The notes under the pieces are model-generated. The model saw nothing but the letters and a program-made list of their open reading frames with translations. It did not search any database and was not told where the DNA came from. Shown here piece after piece: positions 27,606-37,177 of a stretch of DNA of 64,000 nt. Both the position numbers and the translations under genes were made by a program. Numbering within the stretch: the first letter of the stretch is position 1; each line of letters opens with the position of its first letter. The stretch is taken from NCBI RefSeq assembly GCF_000269965.1, contig NC_017219.1, positions 620,001-684,000 of the forward strand, read 5' to 3'. The stretch comes from Bifidobacterium longum subsp. infantis ATCC 15697 = JCM 1222 = DSM 20088 (GTDB lineage Bacteria > Actinomycetota > Actinomycetes > Actinomycetales > Bifidobacteriaceae).

Positions 27606-27751
27606 ATACTGTATCAACGTTCAATTGCAAACGGAAACACGCGAAGGCGCGGTCCGATTCAATCGTTTGACGCACAATATCAATGGTGTGATCTATGGAT
27701 GAGAGCGTCCACAAGACGCTCAAAGCTTAGGGTGCAAGGAGGTAGGAGCCA

Positions 27752-29140
27752 ATGGCAAGTCTACGCAGGATCAATCAGGAGGATCTGCGCAACCATAATT
27801 TGTCGGTGGTTCTCGACACTTTGTTGCGCGCGGAGAAACCCATAAGCAGGGCCGACCTGGCCAAGGAAACGGGCCTGACCAAGGCCACGCTTTCGCTGTT
27901 GGCCTCGATGCTTATCGATAGTGGCGTGGTGCAGGAAGGCGAGTCGGTCGTCTCCACCACATATGGGCGGCCCAGCACGCCGCTGGAGATTCATGGCGGG
28001 TCCATCGCCGGCATCGGCCTGCAGATCAACACCGATGGCTACGGTTGCCTGGCACTCGATCTGAACGGCGACACTCTCGGTCAGGAGTGGGTGAGTGAGG
28101 ATATGACCGGCACTGACCCGTACGAGATCTTCGCCAAGCTCGATGCGATGACCTTCCCGTTGGAAAGCCGACTCAAACGACGTGGCTGCAAAGTGGTGGG
28201 AGCCGGGCTTGCGCTGCCGGGCATCGTCACCGACGACATGTGGCTGTTGGTGGCCCGCAATCTGGGTTGGGAAAACGTCAACCTCACCCGGTTCAACGTG
28301 GTACGCCGGCTGGATGTGGTGGCCGGTAACGAAGCGAAGATGGCCGCCATCGCTCAGATTCCGGGGTATGCCACCGAACGTGCGTCCTTCCTGAATGTGG
28401 TGGATCGCACGGATTCCTTTATTTACCTGTCTACCGATATCGGCGTCGGCGGCGCGGTGGTGCGTGACGGCGAAGTGGTGATGGGCTCGCACGGATTCGC
28501 CGGCGAGATCGGCCATCTGTCCGTGGCGATGGATGGGCCGTTGTGCAGCTGCGGGCGCCACGGGTGCCTTGAGGCGTTTGCGGGCCGTCGCGCCTTGGTC
28601 GAGGCTGCCGGCATTGCCGAAGATGGGGATGCCACCAGCAGCGAGGCCATCGATACATTCCTCCAGCGTTGGCGTGCGGGGGATCCAGACGTGGCCAAAG
28701 TGGTCGATCAGGCCGCTGATGCGCTGGTTTCCGCCATCGCTTCCACCGTGAATCTGGTGGATGTCGATACGGTGCTGTTGGGCGGACTGTGGACGCACTT
28801 CGGCGACGAGCTGGCCACCGTGCTTGAAGGCCGGCTGCGTTCGGAAATTCTGGGATACCCGAATGTGAAGATCCGCGTGTTCGTGCCGCCGGTGGCGCTG
28901 CATCCCTCGCTATATGGCGCGGCCGAAATGGGCTTGCGACGGTTCATCGAGAACCCGTTGGGGTACACATGGGGGAGAAGTAGCGCCGGGAGATGCTGCT
29001 TGTTGTGCTGGCGGGTGCATGGCATGGGTGCATGGCGCGTGTGCCGGCGTTGGTGGGTTCATGCTACACTTTGCAAGTTGGCTGTTTTACGCAGCGAACG
29101 TGGGGCCGTAGCTCAGTCGGTTAGAGCATGCGACTCATAA
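27752..29140 (+). CDS. ROK-family transcriptional regulator (XylR/NagC type), frame extends into tRNA-Met
   Basis: Sugar-responsive repressor. An N-terminal winged helix ([19 protein letters not shown], residues ~33-51) precedes a ROK sugar-binding domain with [26 protein letters not shown] and zinc motif [26 protein letters not shown] lies before ATG 27752. The divergent xylulokinase remnant suggests it once controlled xylose use. Family similarity ends near IENPLG (~residue 408). The frame continues ~54 residues and stops inside the anticodon loop of tRNA-Met. A +2 frame would stop at 28982, so a small indel may have removed the natural end. Confidence 0.85.
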   Translation: MASLRRINQEDLRNHNLSVVLDTLLRAEKPISRADLAKETGLTKATLSLLASMLIDSGVVQEGESVVSTTYGRPSTPLEIHGGSIAGIGLQINTDGYGCLALDLNGDTLGQEWVSEDMTGTDPYEIFAKLDAMTFPLESRLKRRGCKVVGAGLALPGIVTDDMWLLVARNLGWENVNLTRFNVVRRLDVVAGNEAKMAAIAQIPGYATERASFLNVVDRTDSFIYLSTDIGVGGAVVRDGEVVMGSHGFAGEIGHLSVAMDGPLCSCGRHGCLEAFAGRRALVEAAGIAEDGDATSSEAIDTFLQRWRAGDPDVAKVVDQAADALVSAIASTVNLVDVDTVLLGGLWTHFGDELATVLEGRLRSEILGYPNVKIRVFVPPVALHPSLYGAAEMGLRRFIENPLGYTWGRSSAGRCCLLCWRVHGMGAWRVCRRWWVHATLCKLAVLRSERGAVAQSVRACDS

Positions 29141-29175
29141 TCGCCCGGTCCAGGGTTCAAGCCCCTGCGGCCCCA
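29102..29175 (+). tRNA. tRNA-Met (CAT)
   Basis: Acceptor GGGGCCG pairs with CGGCCCC, D arm GCTCAGTCGGTTAGAGC, anticodon loop CTCATAA within GCGACTCATAATCGC, T arm CAGGGTTCAAGCCCCTG. CCA is not encoded. GACTCATAATC is the usual actinobacterial elongator Met anticodon arm; a lysidine-modified tRNA-Ile2 is the alternative. Confidence 0.93.
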
Positions 29176-29312
29176 CTCTTTTGCGTCGCCTCCTGCGGCG
29201 GCACAGCGCGTCTTCACGTCCAGACAGGCGCGTACAATCCCTTAGGTTCCGGTTCACGTCCTGCCATAGGGGCATGACGACCCGGGTCCCCCGAATCCAT
29301 AGGAGACGTAAA

Positions 29313-29525
29313 ATGCAGCAGGGTATCCATCCTGATTACCACCCCGTTGAGGTGACGTGCTCGTGCGGCAACACCTTCGTGACCCGCACCGCTGGCAAGG
29401 AGGATCACATGTTCGTTGACGTGTGCTCTCAGTGCCACCCGTTCTACACTGGCAAGCAGAAGATTCTTGACACCGGTGGCCGCGTTGCTCGCTTCGAGAA
29501 GCGCTACGGCAAGAAGAGCAAGTAG
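29313..29525 (+). CDS. rpmE: 50S ribosomal protein L31, zinc-binding form
   Basis: Ribosomal large-subunit protein of 70 aa forming a bridge to the 30S head. Cys residues in CSCG (16, 18) and CSQC (37, 40) are the zinc-ribbon ligands of the C+ form. The ending is typical ([15 protein letters not shown]). ATG 29313 follows TAGGAGACGTAAA. It is followed by a terminator and then prfA, the common rpmE-prfA-prmC order. Confidence 0.97.
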   Translation: MQQGIHPDYHPVEVTCSCGNTFVTRTAGKEDHMFVDVCSQCHPFYTGKQKILDTGGRVARFEKRYGKKSK

Positions 29526-29534
29526 CATACTTCA

Positions 29535-29594
29535 CGCCAGTCCGATTCGATTCGGCATGCTCCGGCATACCCGATCGAGGACTGGCGTTTTTGT
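29535..29594 (+). terminator. Terminator of rpmE
   Basis: CGCCAGTCC (29535-29543) pairs with GGACTGGCG (29579-29587) and is followed by TTTTT. An inner CGATTCG/CGATCG pairing closes the loop. Confidence 0.85.
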
Positions 29595-29677
29595 ATTCTT
29601 TGACAAGTTTTGATGCAGCATTGACCTGCGCAATCGAATAATCGAACAGAACAGCACCATACAGAAGAAAGTGTGTT

Positions 29678-30766
29678 ATGGCAGACGAACAGTTCCCGGC
29701 GGCGGCAACCGCGCTTGAGGAGTACCAGTCCATCGAAGAGCAGATGGCGAGCCCCGAAGTCGTGTCCAACCCGGACAAGCTGCGCAAGCTGGGCCGTCGT
29801 CACGCCGAACTGGGTGCCATCGTGGGTGCCTACAAAACCTGGTTGCAGGTGAAGGACGATCTGGCAGCCGCTCAGGAGATGGCCGGCGAAGACGCCGACT
29901 TCGCCGAGGAAGCCAAGCGTCTTGAGGCCGAACTGCCCGGTGTCGAAGAGAAGCTGCGCACCGCGCTGATCCCGCGTGACCCGGATGATGCGCGCGACAC
30001 CATCATGGAAATCAAGGCTGGCACCGGCGGCGAAGAAGCCGCACTGTTCGCCGGCGACCTGCTGCGCATGTACACCCGTTACGCCGAGAAGCGTGGCTGG
30101 AGCGTGAACGTGCAGTCCGAGAACACCACTGAGCTCGGCGGCGTCAAGGACGTGCAGATTGCCATCCGCGCCAAGGGCACGCCCGCTCCCGAAGACGGCG
30201 TGTGGGCTTCGATGAAATACGAGGGCGGCGTACACCGTGTGCAGCGCATCCCCGTCACCGAATCGCAGGGCCGTATCCAGACTTCCGCCGCGGGCGTCAT
30301 CGTGTTCCCCGAGGCCGACGAGGATGACGACGAGATCGAGATCGATCCGAAAGACCTGAAAATCGACATCTTCATGAGCTCCGGCCCCGGCGGCCAGTCC
30401 GTGAACACCACGTATTCCGCCGTGCGCATGACCCACCTGCCCACCGGCATCACAGTGAACATGCAGGATGAGAAGTCGCAGATTCAGAACCGTGCCGCCG
30501 CGTTGCGCGTGCTGAAGTCCCGCCTGCTGGCCATGAAGCATGAGCAGGAGGCCGCCGAGGCCGCCGACATGCGTCACTCGCAGGTACGTTCGCTTGATCG
30601 CTCCGAGCGAATCCGCACATACAACTTCCCGGAAAACCGTATCGTCGACCATCGCACGAATTACAAGGCCTACAACCTTGACGCCGTGCTCGACGGCGAC
30701 CTGCAGGCCGTCATCGATTCCGACATCCAAGCCGACGAAGCCGACCGTCTGGCCAACCAGCAGTGA
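29678..30766 (+). CDS. prfA: Peptide chain release factor 1
   Basis: Recognises UAA and UAG stop codons and triggers hydrolysis of peptidyl-tRNA. It is 362 aa, the normal length. The GGQ motif is in [18 protein letters not shown] (residues ~235-250), the [20 protein letters not shown] segment is intact, and the C-terminal [18 protein letters not shown] is conserved. ATG 29678 is preceded by AAGAAAGTGTGTT, a weak ribosome site. It precedes prmC, which methylates its GGQ glutamine. Confidence 0.96.
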   Translation: MADEQFPAAATALEEYQSIEEQMASPEVVSNPDKLRKLGRRHAELGAIVGAYKTWLQVKDDLAAAQEMAGEDADFAEEAKRLEAELPGVEEKLRTALIPRDPDDARDTIMEIKAGTGGEEAALFAGDLLRMYTRYAEKRGWSVNVQSENTTELGGVKDVQIAIRAKGTPAPEDGVWASMKYEGGVHRVQRIPVTESQGRIQTSAAGVIVFPEADEDDDEIEIDPKDLKIDIFMSSGPGGQSVNTTYSAVRMTHLPTGITVNMQDEKSQIQNRAAALRVLKSRLLAMKHEQEAAEAADMRHSQVRSLDRSERIRTYNFPENRIVDHRTNYKAYNLDAVLDGDLQAVIDSDIQADEADRLANQQ

Positions 30767-30780
30767 TAGTAGCGTGAGCG

Positions 30781-30865
30781 GGTTTGGCCGGTAGATACAA
30801 TGCTCGACACACTCTAGGCCGTTCGGTCAAGCCTACGGTCGAGCATCGCATTTACCGGCCAAACC
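30781..30865. terminator. Two-part nested hairpin between prfA and prmC
   Basis: Outer arms GGTTTGGCCGGTA (30781-30793) and TACCGGCCAAACC (30853-30865), inner arms ATGCTCGAC (30800-30808) and GTCGAGCAT (30838-30846), all perfect. No T run follows, so it may be an attenuating or stabilising structure as much as a terminator. Confidence 0.65.
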
Positions 30866-30908
30866 CTTACATTATGTGATAATTAAGGCACCGGAAGATA
30901 GGGATGTG

Positions 30909-31793
30909 ATGGCTGCTGCCGATGTGATTCGTGATGCCGCCGTGCAATTGCGTGAGGCTGGTATTGAGACGCCTGAGCATGATGCCAAACTGCTCCTTGC
31001 CGAGGCGGCAGGTGTTGAGTTGCGCGATGTCGACAAAGCTCTGTTGATGGGGGAGGAGCTTGGCACAGCCGAACGGTTTGCCCGCTTCCAATCCATGCTT
31101 GCCCGCCGTGCCAAGCGCGAGCCGTTGCAATACATCACCGGTCATGCGCCGTTCCGCTATCTCGACCTGAAGGTCGGCCCTGGCGTGTTCATTCCGCGTC
31201 CGGAAACCGAAACCGTGGTGCAGGCCGGTCTTGACTGGCTGACAAGAAACGGCATGATCCATCCTTGTGTGGTCGATCTGTGCGCCGGCTCCGGCGCGAT
31301 TGGGCTGTCCGTTGTCAGCGAGGTGCCCGGCAGCCAGGTGTGGGCGGTGGAGCTGTCGCCGAACACCGCCGAATGGACGCGAAGGAATCTGTCGGAAACC
31401 GCGAAAAAGTACCCATCCATTGCCTCGAATTACCATCTGGAAATCGCGGATGCCACGTCCTTCGCCACATTGGCCCAATTGGACGGCACCGTCGATATCG
31501 TCATCACCAACCCGCCCTACGTGCCGCAAACCGACATTCCCGAACAGCCGGAAGTACGCGACTGGGACCCTGAACTGGCCCTGTACGGCGGTTCGGCGGA
31601 CGGCACGCTCATCCCTGAGCGCATTATCGAACGCGCGTACCGACTGCTCAAGCCTGGCGGCGTATTGGTCATGGAGCATGATCTCACTCAAGGTGAGCGT
31701 CTGGTGGCCTATGCCAAGGCCATCGGATTTACCGCGGCCCACACCGGCAAGGATTGGACCGGCCGGGATCGCTATCTGTTCGCGGTTTCCTGA
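30909..31793 (+). CDS. prmC: Release factor glutamine methyltransferase
   Basis: Methylates the Gln of the GGQ motif in release factors RF1 and RF2 using SAM. It is 294 aa from ATG 30909 (ATAGGG five bases before); a GTG at 30876 gives a longer form with a weaker site. The N-terminal helical domain ends near RAKREPLQYITGHAPFRYLD. The methyltransferase domain has VVDLCAGSGAIGLSVV and the catalytic NPPY in VITNPPYVPQTD. It lies downstream of its substrate gene prfA. Confidence 0.93.
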   Translation: MAAADVIRDAAVQLREAGIETPEHDAKLLLAEAAGVELRDVDKALLMGEELGTAERFARFQSMLARRAKREPLQYITGHAPFRYLDLKVGPGVFIPRPETETVVQAGLDWLTRNGMIHPCVVDLCAGSGAIGLSVVSEVPGSQVWAVELSPNTAEWTRRNLSETAKKYPSIASNYHLEIADATSFATLAQLDGTVDIVITNPPYVPQTDIPEQPEVRDWDPELALYGGSADGTLIPERIIERAYRLLKPGGVLVMEHDLTQGERLVAYAKAIGFTAAHTGKDWTGRDRYLFAVS

Positions 31794-31896
31794 TATTTTC
31801 TAAAAATTTCAGGCTTTTCCTGTCTTTTTTCCGCGTTTTCCCGGAATCTTCTTCTCATTTTCCGCAATTACGCCGTCTCATAATAAGAGCAGGTTA

Positions 31897-31926
31897 TTGC
31901 GGCTTCAAAGTCGGTCTGGGTATAAC
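31897..31926 (+). promoter_or_regulatory. Putative promoter of the liv operon
   Basis: TTGCGG (31897-31902), 18-base spacer, TATAAC (31921-31926). It would give a leader of about 150 bases before livJ, carrying the small frame at 31966. Confidence 0.5.
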
Positions 31927-31965
31927 AGTCCGCGATGAACATCGAATGATTGAGAGAGACGTAAG

Positions 31966-32103
31966 ATGACGGCCACGAGCCGCGATGCGATTCCGTTGTA
32001 TGTGGATGGACGTCTCACGCGCATATCCCGCGCGACGATTGAGTTGAACGATGTTGAAATACCAAGGAAGAAGGAAGAGGATGAACGTGAAGTTTTCCAC
32101 TAA
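31966..32103 (+). CDS. Possible leader peptide overlapping livJ start
   Basis: ATG 31966 behind GAGAGAGACGTAAG opens a 45-codon frame. It ends at TAA 32101-32103, overlapping the first bases of livJ in another frame. Ten of 45 residues are Ile, Leu or Val. It could couple translation to, or sense amino acids for, the branched-chain transporter, but it may be chance. Confidence 0.3.
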   Translation: MTATSRDAIPLYVDGRLTRISRATIELNDVEIPRKKEEDEREVFH

Positions 32104-33268
32104 GTTCATTGCGGCCAGTGCGGCCGCGGTAATGGCGCTGTCCCTTGCGGGCTGCTCCGGCGGTAGCATGGATGATTCCTCCAGCTCCAACGCCAAGGCC
32201 TCCGGCGACTCCATCACCATCGGCACCGTGACCACCAACTCCGGTACCGCCGCCGCTTACGGCGAGGCCGAGGTCAAGGGCTTCGAGCTGGCCGTGTCCG
32301 AGATCAACGCCAAGGGCGGCATCAACGGCAAGAAGGTCAAGCTCGAGTCCATGGACGATAAGGGCGATGCCACCGAGGCTTCCAATGCCTTCAACAAGCT
32401 GTCCGGCGACAACAACGTGCTCGCCGTGGCAGGTCCGACCATCTCCGCAACCACTGCCGCCGTGGCTCCGCTGGCCGATCAGGCCAAGTTGGCCACCATC
32501 GCCCCGGCCGCTACCTCCGACTCCATCGAAACCGGCAACTACCTGTTCCGCACGTGCTTCAAGGACTCCTACCAGGGTGAGGTGGCCGCTCGTTTCGCTG
32601 CCGAGAACTTGAAGGTCAAGAAGGTCGCCGTGCTGTACGGCACCGGTGACCCGTACTCCTCCGGCGTGGGCGAGGCCTTCGCCAAGGCCGCCGAGAAGCT
32701 TGGCCTCGAAGTGGTGGACAAGGAGAGCTCCTCTTCCGCTGACGATACCGAGTACTCCGCCCAGCTGCAGAAGATTCAGGCTTCCGGCGCCGAGCTGCTC
32801 TACGCGCCGTACTACTACTCCGTGGCTGGCCCGTACATCATTCCGCAGGCTCGCTCCGTGGGCTTCGAAGGCTACGTGATGGGCCCTGACGGCTACGATG
32901 GCCTCAAGCTCACCGGTGACAAGTCTCAGTACAACAAGACCTACTACACCACCCACTACTCCGCCGACGACAACACCAACACCAAGGTGCAGGACTTCAT
33001 CAAGTCCTACAAGGAGAAGAACAACGCCGAGCCAAACACCTTCGCCGCTCTGGGTTACGACACCATCTACATGCTCAAGCAGGCCATAGAGAAGGCCGGC
33101 AAGAACGCCACTCGTGAGGATGTGCGCAACGCCGTGACCGGCATGAACTTCGACGGTGTGACCGGCAAGTTCACTATGGACAAGTCCGGTTCCCCGACCA
33201 AGTCCGTCATCGTGCTGGAAATGAAGGACGGCAAGCCGGTGTACAACACCACCGTGCAGCCCAAGTGA
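32081..33268 (+). CDS. livJ: Branched-chain amino-acid ABC transporter substrate-binding lipoprotein
   Basis: Extracellular solute-binding protein, 395 aa, anchored by a lipid. A signal peptide (residues ~1-25) ends in lipobox LAGC, followed by a Gly/Ser-rich linker. The mature domain is a type I periplasmic-binding (leucine-binding) fold: ITIGTVTTNSGTAAAYGEAE, GINGKKVKLESMDDKGD, VAGPTISATTAAVAPLAD, KVAVLYGTGDPYSSGV. ATG 32081 follows AAGGAAGAGG; the ATG at 32051 is upstream in frame but lacks the ribosome site. It is first of five genes of a complete LIV transporter. Confidence 0.94.
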   Translation: MNVKFSTKFIAASAAAVMALSLAGCSGGSMDDSSSSNAKASGDSITIGTVTTNSGTAAAYGEAEVKGFELAVSEINAKGGINGKKVKLESMDDKGDATEASNAFNKLSGDNNVLAVAGPTISATTAAVAPLADQAKLATIAPAATSDSIETGNYLFRTCFKDSYQGEVAARFAAENLKVKKVAVLYGTGDPYSSGVGEAFAKAAEKLGLEVVDKESSSSADDTEYSAQLQKIQASGAELLYAPYYYSVAGPYIIPQARSVGFEGYVMGPDGYDGLKLTGDKSQYNKTYYTTHYSADDNTNTKVQDFIKSYKEKNNAEPNTFAALGYDTIYMLKQAIEKAGKNATREDVRNAVTGMNFDGVTGKFTMDKSGSPTKSVIVLEMKDGKPVYNTTVQPK

Positions 33269-33482
33269 ATTCCATGAATTATCGCCGCATGATTCCGATG
33301 TCATAACATGATGTCCGCATGAACAGGAGAGTGGCCGGTTCGCCGTCCCTCTCCCTTTCGTGTTTTCATGGGGCATCGCGTCGCGTCGTACGGTGCCACA
33401 TTATTCGCAATAGATATACCAATAATTCTGCGCATTCATCGCAGACAACAATCGAAATACTTACAAGAAAGGGGGAGCAGTG

Positions 33483-34406
33483 ATGGATCAAATCATCATG
33501 TTTGTCAGCCAGTTGTTCAATGGCCTGAAAATAGGCAGCGTGTACGCGCTGGTGGCATTGGGCTACACCATGGTCTACGGCATTATTCGACTGATTAACT
33601 TCGCCCACGGCGATTTCATCATGGTCGGTGCCTATGTGCTGATGCTCACCATTCCCGCAATCGTCGCTATGGGACTGCCCGCCTGGGTGGCGGTCATTCC
33701 CGCCGTTCTGGTTTGTGTGGCCGTCGGTGTCATCGTCGAAAAGGCCGCGTACAAGCCGGTGCGTGAAAAGGGCAATTCCATGACGGCCCTGATTACCGCC
33801 ATCGCCATGTCGCTGTTGCTGGAGAACGGTTCCCAAGCCGTCTTCGGCGCCGACTTCCAGACCGTGCCGACTATCTTCCACCTGCCATCCATCGCGTTCG
33901 GCAAGCTGAAACTGCCGGGTGACACCCTGCTGACCATCGTCATCGGCCTGGTCATCATGGCCGGTCTGCAACTGTTCGTCAAATTCACTCGCCAAGGCAA
34001 GGCCATGCGCGCCGTTTCCGAAGACAAGGAAGCCGCCGTGCTCATGGGCATTAATGTGAACTCCACCATTGCCCTGACCTTCGCCATCGGCTCCGGCTTG
34101 GCCGCAGTCGCCTCGCTGATGTACTGCGCCGCCTACCCACAAGTCTCCCCGATGATGGGCGCCATGCTGGGTCTTAAGGCATTCGTCGCCGCCGTGCTCG
34201 GCGGCATTGGTTCCATTCCCGGTGCCATGATCGGTGGTCTGGCCATCGGACTGATCGAAAGCCTCACCAAGGCCTATATCGGTACCATTACGGGCGGCAT
34301 CATCACCTCGGCATTCTCCGATGCCATCGTGTTCGCCATCCTGATCATTGTGTTGCTCGTCAAACCGTCCGGCATCATGGGCAAGAACGAAGGGGAGAAG
34401 GTCTGA
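33483..34406 (+). CDS. livH: Branched-chain amino-acid ABC transporter permease LivH
   Basis: One of two membrane subunits of the Liv transporter, 307 aa with eight or so helices. It starts MDQIIMFVSQLFNGLKIGSV; YTMVYGIIRLINFAHGD and the C-terminal LKAFVAAVLGGIGSIPGAM are LivH signatures (the latter contacts the ATPases). GGGGGAG precedes ATG 33483 (GTG 33480 is adjacent). The 214 bp gap from livJ contains no terminator with a T run, so readthrough is likely. Confidence 0.95.
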   Translation: MDQIIMFVSQLFNGLKIGSVYALVALGYTMVYGIIRLINFAHGDFIMVGAYVLMLTIPAIVAMGLPAWVAVIPAVLVCVAVGVIVEKAAYKPVREKGNSMTALITAIAMSLLLENGSQAVFGADFQTVPTIFHLPSIAFGKLKLPGDTLLTIVIGLVIMAGLQLFVKFTRQGKAMRAVSEDKEAAVLMGINVNSTIALTFAIGSGLAAVASLMYCAAYPQVSPMMGAMLGLKAFVAAVLGGIGSIPGAMIGGLAIGLIESLTKAYIGTITGGIITSAFSDAIVFAILIIVLLVKPSGIMGKNEGEKV

Positions 34407-34410
34407 TCCG

Positions 34411-35493
34411 ATGAAGAAGACAATGCTTTCCACCAAACAGTCCTATCTGGTGTGCTTCATCGGCGTCCTTGCCGCATTCGGCGTTGTGATGGCGCTGTGC
34501 GAATCCGGCTTGGCTGATTCCTACATCAAGGGCATCATGATGACCGCGTGCATCGCCATTATCATGACCACCTCGCTGAACCTCACCATCGGCGTGCTCG
34601 GACAGCTGACGTTGGGCTGCTGCGGGTTCGAGGCCATCGGTGCCTACGTGGCTGCGCTGGCCTCCAAGTACATGGTGGCCGCTGGCATCGGCATCGATCC
34701 CACCACCCGTTTCCTGATCACCACGCTACTTGGCGGCATCGTGGCTTGCGTATTCGGCATTCTGATCGGTATCCCGGCGCTGCGTTTGCACGGCGACTAC
34801 CTGGCCATCATCACGCTGGGCTTCGGCGAGATCATTCGCGTGATCATCCAGAACCTCAAGGTCGCCGGTGGAATGGGCCTCGACAAGGGCGCCGCCGGAC
34901 AGGCACTGATCGGCATTGACCGCACCGCCAACCTGTATGTCGTGTTCTGGATCATGGTGGTCACCGTGGTCGTGCTCTTCATGTTCAGTCGCTCCCGGTA
35001 CGGCCGTGCCGTCAAGGCCATTCGTGATGATGAGATCGCGGCCGGCGCATCGGGTCTGAACACCACGTATCTCAAGGTGTTGGTGTTCGCGATTTCCGCG
35101 TTCTTCGCAGGCATCGCCGGCGGTATCTTCGCCCAGTACATCGGCTCGTTGAACCCGACCATGGCCGGCTGGCTCAACTCCATTAACTACGTGATCATGG
35201 TGGTGTTCGGCGGCATGGGCTCGCTCACCGGTTCGATCGTTTCCGCCATCGGCCTGACCATCCTGCCCGAGCTGTTGCGTGCCTTCGCCGATTACCGCAT
35301 GCTCGCCTACTCGGTGGTGCTGGTGCTGGTCATGATCTTCCGCCCGCAAGGCATCTTCGGTTCGTGGGAGCTCTCGCTGCCGAGGCTGGTCAACCGCATG
35401 CTACTCCGCGGAACGGCTGGTAAAGGCGCAAAATCCGCCGCCAAGGCGGATGCCGAGCCGGAGACCCCCGAGACCGCAACGAAGGAGGCCTGA
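34411..35493 (+). CDS. livM: Branched-chain amino-acid ABC transporter permease LivM
   Basis: Second membrane subunit, 360 aa. Signatures are MTTSLNLTIGVLGQLTLG near residue 50, LRLHGDYLAIITLGFGEI in the middle and the C-terminal VVFGGMGSLTGSI. An Ala/Lys/Glu-rich tail of about 40 residues follows the last helix. ATG 34411 is four bases after the livH stop and GGGGAGAAGG lies before it. Stop and livG start are separated by two bases, so the operon is tightly packed. Confidence 0.95.
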   Translation: MKKTMLSTKQSYLVCFIGVLAAFGVVMALCESGLADSYIKGIMMTACIAIIMTTSLNLTIGVLGQLTLGCCGFEAIGAYVAALASKYMVAAGIGIDPTTRFLITTLLGGIVACVFGILIGIPALRLHGDYLAIITLGFGEIIRVIIQNLKVAGGMGLDKGAAGQALIGIDRTANLYVVFWIMVVTVVVLFMFSRSRYGRAVKAIRDDEIAAGASGLNTTYLKVLVFAISAFFAGIAGGIFAQYIGSLNPTMAGWLNSINYVIMVVFGGMGSLTGSIVSAIGLTILPELLRAFADYRMLAYSVVLVLVMIFRPQGIFGSWELSLPRLVNRMLLRGTAGKGAKSAAKADAEPETPETATKEA

Positions 35494-35495
35494 CC

Positions 35496-36359
35496 ATGAG
35501 CGATAACAGTCAACCCATCCTCAAAGCCGAGCATCTCGGCATCACCTTCGGTGGTCTGAAGGCCGTATCCGACTTCAACATGACCATCAACAAGGGTGAA
35601 CTCATCGGTCTGATCGGCCCGAATGGCGCTGGCAAGACCACGGTGTTCAACCTGCTGACCGGCGTGTACAAGCCCACTGAAGGCGAATTCTGGCTGGATG
35701 GCGTCCGGATGAACGGCAAGAAGACCTATCAGGTCGTGCGTGCCGGTATCGCCCGTACCTTCCAGAACATCCGACTGTTCAAGCAGCTCACCGTTGAGGA
35801 GAACGTGCTCGTCGCCTTCGACGAGTCGTTCACCTACCGTATGGGTAGCGCCATCTTCCGTACCCCGGGCTTCTGGAAGCAGGAGAACGAGATGCATGAG
35901 AAGGCCATCGACCTGCTGCGCATCTTCAACCTCGAGGGACTGGCCACCACCCAGGCGGCCAACCTGCCCTACGGCCAGCAGCGCAAGCTCGAAATCGCGC
36001 GTGCACTGGCCACCGGCATGAAACTGCTGCTGCTTGATGAACCGGCCGCCGGCATGAACCCCACCGAAACCGAGGATCTGTTGCACTGCATCAACACGAT
36101 TCGTGACCGTTTCGGCATCGCCATCCTGTTGATCGAACACGACATGAGCCTCGTGATGAGCGTCTGCCAGCGCATCCAGGTGCTCGATTACGGCCGTACC
36201 ATCGCCTCCGGCACGCCTGAGCAAATCGCCAACAATCCGCAGGTCATCTCCGCCTATCTGGGCAGCGACAACAATGATGACGCCGACGGCGATTCCACAT
36301 CCAAGGCTGAACCGGAGCCGAGCATCGCCAAGACGATTCAAGAAGAAGGAGCACGCTGA
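35496..36359 (+). CDS. livG: Branched-chain amino-acid ABC transporter ATPase LivG
   Basis: Cytoplasmic ATPase, 287 aa. Walker A GPNGAGKT (~residue 42), Q-loop IARTFQNIRLFKQLTVEENV, signature LPYGQQRKLEIARAL, Walker B LLLLDEPAAGMNPTET and switch His in IEHDMSLVM. The C-terminal tail is Asp/Ser/Glu-rich. The TGATG junction overlaps livF by one base, implying coupled translation. Confidence 0.95.
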   Translation: MSDNSQPILKAEHLGITFGGLKAVSDFNMTINKGELIGLIGPNGAGKTTVFNLLTGVYKPTEGEFWLDGVRMNGKKTYQVVRAGIARTFQNIRLFKQLTVEENVLVAFDESFTYRMGSAIFRTPGFWKQENEMHEKAIDLLRIFNLEGLATTQAANLPYGQQRKLEIARALATGMKLLLLDEPAAGMNPTETEDLLHCINTIRDRFGIAILLIEHDMSLVMSVCQRIQVLDYGRTIASGTPEQIANNPQVISAYLGSDNNDDADGDSTSKAEPEPSIAKTIQEEGAR

Positions 36360-37063
36360 TGCTGGAAATCAAGGATCTGTGTGTCTCTTATGGCGCGATT
36401 GACGCGGTCAAAGGCATCAGCATGCATGTGGATGACGGCGAAATCGTCTCCCTGATCGGAGCCAACGGTGCCGGCAAGACTACCACTCTGCATACCATCA
36501 CCGGTCTGGTACCGGCAAAATCCGGCAGCATCACCTATGACGGGCATGATCTGCTGAAAACACATGCCAACAAGATCGTCACCCTAGGTATGGCACATGT
36601 GCCGGAAGGCCGCCATGTGTTCACCCGCATGAGCGTGCAGGAGAACCTGGAGATGGGCGCATTCAGCCTCAAGGACCAGTCCGGCCTCGGCAAGGATCTT
36701 GAGATGGTGTTCGACTATTTCCCGCGTCTTAAGGAACGCCGTCGCCAGCTGGCTGGCACGCTTTCCGGCGGCGAGCAGCAGATGGTGGCCATGGGGCGTG
36801 CCCTGATGAGTCACCCGAAGACCATTCTCATGGATGAGCCGTCGATGGGCTTGTCTCCGTTGCTGGTCAAGGGAATCTTCGACATCATCGTCACGCTGCG
36901 CCAGCGCGGCATCACCGTGCTGCTGGTGGAACAGAACGCGAGAATGGCCTTGTCTATAGCCGACCGCGCTTACGTGCTGGAAACCGGCAAGATAACGATG
37001 GAAGGCAAGGCTTCGGACTTGCTGCACGATGAGAAGGTTCGCAAGGCATATCTCGGCGCGTAA
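36359..37063 (+). CDS. livF: Branched-chain amino-acid ABC transporter ATPase LivF
   Basis: Second ATPase, 234 aa. Walker A GANGAGKTT, MAHVPEGRHVFTRMSVQENL (the EGR element typical of LivF), signature LSGGEQQMVAMGRAL, Walker B LMDEPSMGLSPLLV and switch His replaced by Gln in LLVEQNARMALSIADR, which is normal for LivF. It ends the liv operon and is followed by a strong hairpin. Confidence 0.95.
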   Translation: MLEIKDLCVSYGAIDAVKGISMHVDDGEIVSLIGANGAGKTTTLHTITGLVPAKSGSITYDGHDLLKTHANKIVTLGMAHVPEGRHVFTRMSVQENLEMGAFSLKDQSGLGKDLEMVFDYFPRLKERRRQLAGTLSGGEQQMVAMGRALMSHPKTILMDEPSMGLSPLLVKGIFDIIVTLRQRGITVLLVEQNARMALSIADRAYVLETGKITMEGKASDLLHDEKVRKAYLGA

Positions 37064-37076
37064 CGCCTTGCAGTGC

Positions 37077-37155
37077 CAATGTTCCCGCTGACGGATGTCG
37101 TCTACAAACGCTTGAGGCGTTTGCTTCATGGCGACGTACGCCGGCGGGAACATTG
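37077..37155 (+). terminator. Long hairpin after livF
   Basis: CAATGTTCCCGC (37077-37088) and GCGGGAACATTG (37144-37155) pair perfectly. An inner AAACGC-TTGA-GGCGTTT hairpin sits at 37106-37122. There is no clear T run. Confidence 0.6.
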
Positions 37156-37177
37156 ATATGTGCCACTATGGTACGTG

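Noticed and set aside
32015..33376. 453-codon minus-strand frame opposite livJ
   Set aside because: Gly/Val/His-rich antisense composition; livJ has signal peptide, lipobox and binding-protein motifs.
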